Assembly (NCBI GenBank): GCA_016875165.1
Contig: VGSF01000024.1
Span: forward strand, 1 to 53,351
Source of the DNA: Deltaproteobacteria bacterium
GTDB taxonomy: Bacteria; Desulfobacterota; SM23-61
Direction: 5' to 3'
Length of the DNA: 53,351 nt
Numbering within the stretch: position 1 is the first letter of the stretch; each line of letters opens with the position of its first letter. A model generated the notes under the pieces. That model ran no database searches. It saw only the letters and a list, made by a program, of their open reading frames with translations, and was not told the origin of the DNA. The position numbers were made by a program, and so were the translations under genes. Below, piece after piece: positions 48,017 through 53,351 of this stretch.

Positions 48017-50434
48017 TTAGGAAAAAGACTGCTCGGTCCTTTCAATGATATGATCCTGGAGCCCTTTTGAAAGATCGATAAAATAGGCACTGTAGCCGGC
48101 AACCCTGACCGCCAGATTTATATGCTTTTCCGGATTCTTCTGGGCGTCAAGCAGGGTTTTCCTGTCCACGACGTTAAACTGGATATGAGGGATTCCAAGA
48201 TCTGCCCATGACTTGAGATAATAGTAAAAGATCTCCCTGTTGGCCCCTTCGAGAAACTGGGGGGTGAACTTCTGATTCAGCAGATGATTATAAGTAGTAA
48301 GCGTATCTATCTTCGAGCAGGATTTCAGGACAGCTGTCGGCCCATTGACATCCATTCCGGGCGTTGGTGAAAGGGATCCGTCGGCAAATCCGTCTCCGTT
48401 TTTTCTTCCGTCAGGGGTGGCCGGAGTGTCAAGCGAGAGACCATAGGTAGCGGAAACCGCGCTTCCATCCAGGTGAAAATCGGAGCCGTATGTATCTGAA
48501 AACTGTTCGACCATTTCTTCCGTCCGGCGATGCACCTCATAGGCAATCTTATCTACATAATCATCGTCATTCCCAAACTTGGGCGCGGCCAACATTGTCT
48601 GACGCAGATCCTCATGCCCTTCCCAGTTTTTATCTAAAACTTCAATCAGTTTCTTCATGGTTATTCTTTTTTCATCAAATACTACCTTCTTTATGGCTGC
48701 CAGCGAATCAGCCACGTTGGTCGGACCGACGGCTATCGAAAAACTCTCGACACGGCCCTGATATCGCCACTTTCTAATATCCTGGCCACGTTCAATACAT
48801 CCGTCGGTCAATGCAGATTCAAAGGGGCGCGGATACTGTTCGGCATATATAGCTCTGGTGACATTTTCCACTCTGACCTGTTTATCCATGAAAAACCTGA
48901 CCTGCTCAACATAGGCATCCATCACATCATCAATCGATTCAAAGCCAGCTGGATCCTTCGTAGGTGCTCCGTACTGTTCTCCATTTTTGGGATTGACCCC
49001 CTGGTGAAGCGCCCACCATAAACATCTGGGCAGGGAAAAATAGGTTGCGTTCCGGCGCAGGACATTCTTGCCGGCAACATCAAGGTAAACACATCCGCTT
49101 ATGGTGTAATTTCTTGCATCCTCAAGAGGGCAGTTCCATTTCATCATCAGAGGAATAAGCGCCTTGTCATTCTGTAAGGAGGGATACCCGACACCTGTCT
49201 TGATAACATCGATCGCCTTGAGGATAAGTTCTTTAGGAGTCCCATCATGAACTCTTAATACAATGCTCGGCTGCAAAGTTTGCAGCTCCAAGACGGAATC
49301 GAGCAGCAAGTAACTTGTCTCTCCGGAAACATCCCGGCCCGTGGAGTCAACACCGCCGATGACAAGGGACTGGAGGACCTGGACCCCTCCGTAAACCTGG
49401 GTGAGAGTCGGGGAATACATCTGGCCGAGTTCCTCAAGGTGGAGCCGGGTATGTTTAATCAGCTCGATCGCTTCCTCTCTGGTGATTCTACCCTCGGCCA
49501 TATCCTGCTGGAAAAAAGGTTCCATGATCATATCAAGGCGGATGCCGCAGCCAAGGGTGATAAATTCAATCTGATGGCCGATAAGGTGTACAAGAATGAA
49601 GGACTGGAGGGCTTCATGGAAGGTAGATGCCGGATTTGCTGGAATTTTTCTGCAGATACGGGCGATATCTTCAAGTTCTTTTTTTCTCTCCTGGTCTTTC
49701 TCTTCTTTTGCCAACTCTTCTGCTTTTACAGCGTATCTTTCCGCCCATTTGATTGATGCTTTCAGGGCAATGATCACTGCTTCCAGAAAATTTTTCTGCT
49801 GAATGTAATCAGAAGGCAGTCTCTTTCCTAACTCCTTAAGCTTTTCCTCTGCTTCTCTGATGATCTTGTTAAGGCCGATGGCAAGTACTTTTTCATAGTT
49901 GGGAACACCCTGGTCCGACCATTGCGACCAGAGCATGGTGCCTTCATACACCCAGTATTTTTCAAGATCCGGGGAACCGGCAAAGGCCTTCTTTCTTAGG
50001 TCACTTACTGTCTTTCCATTCCAATACTCGACGATCCTGTCAAGTTCCTTTCGGCCCTTGTCATCAATCAGTGCCTTCCCCTCATCATCATGGAGCAGCC
50101 TGTGCACCGACTTCCAGTTTTGCTCGATCGGCCAGAAGACTGCATCAGGTGATGAAGCATAATTCCCTACGATTTTCTCCCAGTCACGGATATATATGGT
50201 CATATTAAGCAGTATATGCTCAAGTGCCTTGGCCTGCCGAATCACGATCGGTTCACCATCGGTCATTTTGTAGGATTCGGTCAGCAGCCTATTCCTCTCC
50301 AGGCAAACCTTTACGCCCGGCCGATAGATCTTCTGCCCCTTCTCGGTCTCCTGGCCCCGGCGAACGTTCCGCACAGCCTTAATGCTGATCTTTTCATTCA
50401 AGCGTTCCTCCTTTACAGGTTTCGCTGCTTCCAT
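48017..50434 (-). CDS. Glycyl radical enzyme 2 (PFL-like, substrate unknown)
   Basis: This 805-residue paralogue of GRE 1 has radical G780 in VRVAGYSAYFIDLSKGLQ and thiyl C448 in TISGCVYLDVAGKN. It again has Tyr at the position of the eliminase Glu, with Asp at 452. The start is ATG 50434 behind GAAGGGAGAAAATACC; a longer open frame upstream would overlap the regulator. It lies 28 bases after the TetR stop and 55 bases before the activase start, consistent with one operon. Confidence 0.88.
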   Translation of the reverse strand: MEAAKPVKEERLNEKISIKAVRNVRRGQETEKGQKIYRPGVKVCLERNRLLTESYKMTDGEPIVIRQAKALEHILLNMTIYIRDWEKIVGNYASSPDAVFWPIEQNWKSVHRLLHDDEGKALIDDKGRKELDRIVEYWNGKTVSDLRKKAFAGSPDLEKYWVYEGTMLWSQWSDQGVPNYEKVLAIGLNKIIREAEEKLKELGKRLPSDYIQQKNFLEAVIIALKASIKWAERYAVKAEELAKEEKDQERKKELEDIARICRKIPANPASTFHEALQSFILVHLIGHQIEFITLGCGIRLDMIMEPFFQQDMAEGRITREEAIELIKHTRLHLEELGQMYSPTLTQVYGGVQVLQSLVIGGVDSTGRDVSGETSYLLLDSVLELQTLQPSIVLRVHDGTPKELILKAIDVIKTGVGYPSLQNDKALIPLMMKWNCPLEDARNYTISGCVYLDVAGKNVLRRNATYFSLPRCLWWALHQGVNPKNGEQYGAPTKDPAGFESIDDVMDAYVEQVRFFMDKQVRVENVTRAIYAEQYPRPFESALTDGCIERGQDIRKWRYQGRVESFSIAVGPTNVADSLAAIKKVVFDEKRITMKKLIEVLDKNWEGHEDLRQTMLAAPKFGNDDDYVDKIAYEVHRRTEEMVEQFSDTYGSDFHLDGSAVSATYGLSLDTPATPDGRKNGDGFADGSLSPTPGMDVNGPTAVLKSCSKIDTLTTYNHLLNQKFTPQFLEGANREIFYYYLKSWADLGIPHIQFNVVDRKTLLDAQKNPEKHINLAVRVAGYSAYFIDLSKGLQDHIIERTEQSFS

Positions 50435-50462
50435 GGTATTTTCTCCCTTCAGTGCTTTTATC

Positions 50463-51677
50463 TTAATTTTTTGTAAAAGAAGTTTGGGGGTTACCGGCAT
50501 ATACTGCGTCTGAAAGAAGCCCAGCAACCTCTTTAATTTCCTCCATTTTGTCAAAATTCCGATTATGACCTACCAAAAACCAGCGGAGCGCCATATGGGT
50601 AAATCCTCCTAAAAACATATTTCTAAAAACCCTGATGTTAATATTCTGTACATTGCTTTCATTAAGTATTTCCTCTACCATTTTTTCAAGTTCGACCACG
50701 TAGTTATACTGCCTTTTGTATGCGCGTGATTGATAAAAACGGCGGTTATACTGAATCATGGTTAAAAAGACTACGACAAATTTCGGATCATCCAAATACT
50801 GCTGAAAATAGTACTGCATGAAAAGCCAAAGCTTTTTGGGGGGGTTGTTACCGCTGAAGGTCTGTTTAAGTTGGTCTAGGTGTTCCCTGAAGTGTTCTTC
50901 TGAGATAGAGAGCAGAACATCCTCCTTGTTTTTGAAATACTCATAAATTGTTCCGTTAGCCACGTCTGCCTTGCGGGCAATTTCCGCAATGGTCACCTCG
51001 GCATACCCTTTTTCGGAAAAGGCCTGAACAGCTGCTTGAAGTATACGCTGCCTCTTATCCGCAGGCTGGTTCTCTGGTCGATATCTGAGCAATAACATTT
51101 GATCGAGAAGTTGCATGATATCTTCCTGGTCTAAAACGGCATCAGGCTTTTCTCTGGTGACAAAATACCGGATCGCCTCGTAATCCATAGAGCCAAAAAT
51201 GATGTCCCGAACCAGCGGTATGTTCATATCCGACCTGAAAACTTTCTCCCTGACACCTTCGTCAAGAATTGACGAAAGGATTCCGGCATATTTTCGAACC
51301 AGCTTGTAGGCGCCTGATTGATAAAAATTCCGATTGTTTCTACAGTCAAACAGCACCATACTCATAAATTCTCTATTTATATCGCTGTATCGCAGGTGGG
51401 CCCAGACAAGTTTACGTAATTTGTTATGGGCGCCACTGATCCCCTGCTGGTGTTCGTCAAGGAAAAGGAGGTATCTTGCCATATGCTCCTCAGCAATAGA
51501 AAACAGCAGACTCTCCTTTCCCTTAAAATGCAGATAGATGGTTGGTTCCGTGACGCCTGCTTCTTGAGCTATCTCGTTCAACCTGGAACTCTCGAATCCT
51601 TTCCGGGTCATTACTGTGGAAGCGGCGTTTAAAATATTCTGCCTGGTTAGCTCCGTAGCTGGTTTGTTTCCGTTCAT
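50463..51677 (-). CDS. Tandem (double) TetR-family regulator
   Basis: The 404-residue protein contains two complete TetR units. HTH 1 is near 13-58 (VTEPTIYLHFKGKESLL) and HTH 2 near 208-256 (VANGTIYEYFKNKEDVLL). Each HTH is followed by its own ligand-domain sequence sharing NRNFYQSGAYK (first, 115-125) and NRRFYQSRAYK (second). Single TetR proteins are about 200 residues, so this is a full-length tandem duplication. ATG 51677 follows GGAGCAAAGA; upstream ATGs lack an SD. It is first in the GRE operon and probably controls it. Confidence 0.9.
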   Translation of the reverse strand: MNGNKPATELTRQNILNAASTVMTRKGFESSRLNEIAQEAGVTEPTIYLHFKGKESLLFSIAEEHMARYLLFLDEHQQGISGAHNKLRKLVWAHLRYSDINREFMSMVLFDCRNNRNFYQSGAYKLVRKYAGILSSILDEGVREKVFRSDMNIPLVRDIIFGSMDYEAIRYFVTREKPDAVLDQEDIMQLLDQMLLLRYRPENQPADKRQRILQAAVQAFSEKGYAEVTIAEIARKADVANGTIYEYFKNKEDVLLSISEEHFREHLDQLKQTFSGNNPPKKLWLFMQYYFQQYLDDPKFVVVFLTMIQYNRRFYQSRAYKRQYNYVVELEKMVEEILNESNVQNINIRVFRNMFLGGFTHMALRWFLVGHNRNFDKMEEIKEVAGLLSDAVYAGNPQTSFTKN

Positions 51678-51687
51678 TCTTTGCTCC

Positions 51688-51707
51688 ATTCTACATTTGT
51701 ATGGAAT
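51688..51707 (-). promoter_or_regulatory. Possible TetR operator near the regulator start
   Basis: ATTCTACATTTGTATGGAAT is an imperfect 20-base palindrome with conserved outer ATTC/GAAT halves. It lies 11 bases before the regulator ATG, where binding could give autoregulation. It shares the ATTC/GAAT pattern with the site at 51755-51769. Confidence 0.35.
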
Positions 51708-51745
51708 CGACATTGATTGTCTCGTAAAACGTCCGTAAATCACTA

Positions 51746-51769
51746 TTTATACAAATTCTCCCGCAGAAT
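51746..51769 (-). promoter_or_regulatory. Possible GRE operon promoter with operator-like palindrome
   Basis: On the - strand a -10-like TATAAA occupies 51751-51746. Directly upstream, ATTCT (51755-51759) and AGAAT (51765-51769) form a perfect 5-bp inverted repeat with a 5-base centre. That is where the -10/-35 spacer would be. The -35 position (GGGGTA) is poor, so the promoter may be weak or activator-dependent. Confidence 0.35.
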
Positions 51770-51875
51770 ACCCCATTCTCCTTTTGACACTCATAATAAA
51801 TGACCCACTTATGCTAACGAAAATTAACCCAAGGGAGATTATTTCAAGCTGTTCAGGTAAGGGTAAAGATAATGC

Positions 51876-52199
51876 TTAAAAATCAACCAATTGGCTGAAG
51901 AAATCAGTTATTGAGCACGCAAATAGGTACGTTTCGCGTGGGTCAAATTCCCTTAGTGTTGAGGCTGTTTTCTGCGTATGAGGATAATTGCGGAGTAGGG
52001 GCAAAGGAGATGCAATTTCCCTCATTTCTTTTTTTATATTCTCTGCCCTGTGAATGGGGTTATTCATTAAATTTTTGCCCTTGATTATTTCAACAGCTTG
52101 CAAAGCCAAATTTTTAAAAAAACGAACTTTTGCGAAACCATCAACATTAGTCTCATTCAATTTACTACTATAATAGCATTGCACTAAAATAAATGTCAA
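51876..52199 (-). CDS. Uncertain hypothetical ORF
   Basis: This open frame of 107 codons lies upstream of the GRE operon on the same strand. The product contains HRAENIKKEMREIASPLPLL and FDPRETYLFACSITDFFSQ; I recognise no family. There is no clear ribosome-binding site. It may be a genuine small gene, a decayed fragment, or chance in AT-rich DNA. Confidence 0.25.
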   Translation of the reverse strand: MTFILVQCYYSSKLNETNVDGFAKVRFFKNLALQAVEIIKGKNLMNNPIHRAENIKKEMREIASPLPLLRNYPHTQKTASTLREFDPRETYLFACSITDFFSQLVDF

Positions 52200-52235
52200 C
52201 TTTTTTCTATTAAAATTTGCAATTCAGACACTATG

Positions 52236-52282
52236 CTTTTTCCGCGACCTTGCGCGGAAAAAGTGGCCCGCCTCAGGCGGGC
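52236..52282. repeat. Pair of strong adjacent hairpins
   Basis: CTTTTTCCGCG (52236-52246) pairs with CGCGGAAAAAG (52253-52263). Three bases later GCCCGCC (52266-52272) pairs with GGCGGGC (52276-52282). All pairs are Watson-Crick. There is no T-tract in the expected place. Confidence 0.65.
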
Positions 52283-52329
52283 AGCGAAAAGTCCTGAAAT
52301 TCCCTCTAACCCCCCTTTGGCAAAGAAGC

Positions 52330-52469
52330 TGTGAAAAAATTGAAATATTCCCCCTCACCCTACCCTCTCCCGCGAGGGGAGAGTGTAAACATATTGAAAT
52401 ACATAGAGAAATTCCCTCCCCCTTGATGGGGGAGGGACAGGGTGGGGGTGAAAATGGGATTTTTTCACA
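52330..52469. repeat. Nested inverted repeat with two inner hairpins
   Basis: The outer arms TGTGAAAAAAT (52330-52340) and ATTTTTTCACA (52459-52469) pair perfectly. Inside, CCCCCTCACCCT is roughly mirrored by AGGGTGGGGGTGA, and two hairpins stand between them: CTCTCCCGCGAGGGGAGAG and CCCTCCCCC/GGGGGAGGG. The C-rich word is a widespread intergenic repeat type. Confidence 0.6.
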
Positions 52470-52685
52470 CCTTCAAAATGGGGAAGGGGAAATTTATCGG
52501 CAGACATTTCCTTCTTACAAACATGTTTGTATTAATGAGGCGCTAAGCGCCTATAAGGATTTAGCCATGACCAGCTGGGGCCACCCTCAAATAAGGTACG
52601 AAAAGGCAGGCCCTTAAACGCATGGAGTTTTTTAAAAATCGGGGGAAAAGGGGTGATTAGGGGAATTGCCAAGGGAAAATAAGGC

Positions 52686-52838
52686 ATGGGATGGCTTCCG
52701 GATTATCCCGATCTCCGGGATTATACCGAAAGAACCGATAGAGTAAGGGAAGTCCTGGAATCAACCGGGCTGGTAAAGGCCAAAACTTTGCCTTCTTCCG
52801 TTTTTTCAGGCGGTCCTGGATTCCCGCTCCCTGCCTAA
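52686..52838 (+). pseudogene. Truncated C1-family (papain-like) peptidase fragment
   Basis: A 50-codon frame begins MGWLPDYPDLRDYTERTDRV and continues to about TLPSSVF. The GWxPDxPDxRDYT opening and the TGL...LP.SV region match the N-terminus of bacterial C1 peptidases just before the mature domain. Then it runs into repeat DNA and stops. No catalytic Cys, His or Asn remains. This is probably the stump of a gene cut by a repeat insertion. Confidence 0.5.
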
Positions 52839-52899
52839 AGCCTGTAGAGACAGGTTTCGCGGGAATGACGTTTTTTAGGACTTTTGTAAGAGCCTCAGG
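52807..52899. repeat. Truncated family B-like element
   Basis: CTGGATTCCCGC and GCGGGAATGACG are inverted words around ACAGG/CCTGT hairpin text. The right end GACTTTTGTAAGAGCCTC resembles the family B end. The left end is missing where the element meets the peptidase fragment. Confidence 0.5.
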
Positions 52900-52976
52900 T
52901 TATAGCACAGTGGAAAGAGTAAAACCTGCAAACTAAATTTAAACACTTGACACTCAACACTAAATCGCTATACACT

Positions 52977-53106
52977 GAGCCTCTTGCAAAAGTATTTTTT
53001 GTGGTTCGACAAGCTCACCACGAACGGAAAAACTAAATAATTTCAACCTAAGCCCGTTCACCCTGAGCTTGTCGAAGGGTAAATTACGGACTTTTGCAAG
53101 AAGCTC
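52977..53106. mobile_element. Miniature inverted-repeat element, family B copy 2
   Basis: The left end GAGCCTCTTGCAAAAGT and right end ACTTTTGCAAGAAGCTC are inverted copies with one mismatch in 17. CACT flanks both sides (52973-52976, 53107-53110), as expected of a 4-bp target duplication. The interior carries the inverted words TTCGACAAGCTCACC and GAGCTTGTCGAA. There is no ORF. Confidence 0.75.
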
Positions 53107-53134
53107 CACTATGTTTTATTAAAGGGGGATATGA

Positions 53135-53239
53135 ATGGTAGAATTTTCTATTAGCCCAACGGGTGAGAAGTTTCAATTGCCAGGGCCGGATGACTATTTA
53201 AAAGAAGGGTCTTCTCCAAATCGTGTGGGTAAATTTTAA
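53135..53239 (+). CDS. Small ORF or truncated N-terminus
   Basis: A 34-codon frame begins MVEFSISPTGEKFQLPGPDD and ends GKF. AAAGGGGG lies 6 bases before the ATG, a good ribosome-binding site. The sequence reads like the N-terminus of a larger enzyme, but I recognise no family. It ends at TAA shortly before a structured repeat, so it may be a gene stump. Confidence 0.3.
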   Translation: MVEFSISPTGEKFQLPGPDDYLKEGSSPNRVGKF

Positions 53240-53279
53240 TGAAAAATAGGAGTTATCCATAGGGAGGTAGAGAAGCGGA

Positions 53280-53337
53280 GAGATTTTAGCCGACCCCAAA
53301 ATGAGGTCGGCAGCCCCGCCTTGCGGGGCAAAATCTC
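53280..53337. repeat. Three-way-junction repeat
   Basis: The outer stem GAGATTTT (53280-53287) pairs with AAAATCTC (53330-53337). Inside are GCCGACC/GGTCGGC (53289-53295, 53305-53311) and GCCCCGC/GCGGGGC (53313-53319, 53323-53329). All pairs are perfect. The layout, one outer stem around two hairpins, equals that of the IS left-end structure at 42777-42849. Confidence 0.65.
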
Positions 53338-53351
53338 GCAGCAGAACGTAG

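Larger units (their letters stand above)
52200..52685. other. Gene-free hairpin-rich region
   Basis: No supported gene. It contains the paired hairpins at 52236-52282 and the large nested structure at 52330-52469. The rest is AT-rich or G-rich text such as GGGGGAAAAGGGGTGATTAG, typical of degenerate intergenic repeats. Confidence 0.5.

Noticed and set aside
44518..50434. Naming the GREs benzylsuccinate, alkylsuccinate or arylacetate enzymes.
   Set aside because: No small subunits or diagnostic motifs that I can verify are present; the loop sequence alone does not decide it.
52423..52617. A + strand frame of 64 codons in the repeat region.
   Set aside because: It starts within a G-rich repeat and has no recognisable features.

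Overview
The window looks like a chromosome segment of an anaerobic, Gram-negative (diderm) bacterium, most probably a deltaproteobacterium (Desulfobacterota). The basis is an lptD gene for outer-membrane LPS assembly, oxygen-sensitive glycyl radical enzymes (GREs), a deltaproteobacterial-looking EF-Tu, zinc-binding forms of S4, S14, L33 and L36, and intergenic palindromes of a kind common in that group. No 16S rRNA is present, so this placement is inference.

Positions 1-33500 hold the fused translation/transcription superoperon on the + strand: tuf, rpmG, tRNA-Trp, secE, nusG, rplKAJL, rpoBC, then rpsL, rpsG, fusA, a second tuf, and the S10, spc and alpha clusters (rpsJ to rplQ, with secY, map, infA, rpmJ and rpoA inside). 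Gene order is canonical, without adk between secY and map. Two things are unusual. Both tuf copies look identical and use almost only G/T-ending codons until an abrupt switch 33 bases before the stop. Several spacers carry palindromic repeats, including two families of small mobile-like elements with terminal inverted repeats and 6-bp or 4-bp flanking direct repeats.

Positions 33500-36500 hold a terminator, two ECF-transporter ATPase genes (ecfA1, ecfA2) separated by a small EF-Tu-domain-2-like gene with its own strong promoter, and a 775-base gap. The gap holds a miniature element and a candidate structured RNA closed by 21 base pairs. No ecfT follows. Positions 36499-41567 are a compact + strand operon: metallo-beta-lactamase-fold hydrolase, accD, folC, lptD.

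Positions 41623-51677 are mainly a - strand accessory module. In transcription order it has a regulator made of two tandem TetR proteins, GRE 2, one GRE activase, GRE 1, an inserted IS element, and an aldo/keto reductase. Both GREs keep the thiyl cysteine and radical glycine but have Tyr where the well-studied GRE eliminases have a catalytic Glu, so the substrate is open. This is the best candidate for an undescribed system. The IS has a transposase interrupted by an in-frame TAG and a hairpin that buries its ribosome-binding site.

Positions 51700-53351 are gene-poor: possible operators, an uncertain ORF, a truncated C1-peptidase-like gene, and several hairpin-rich repeats.
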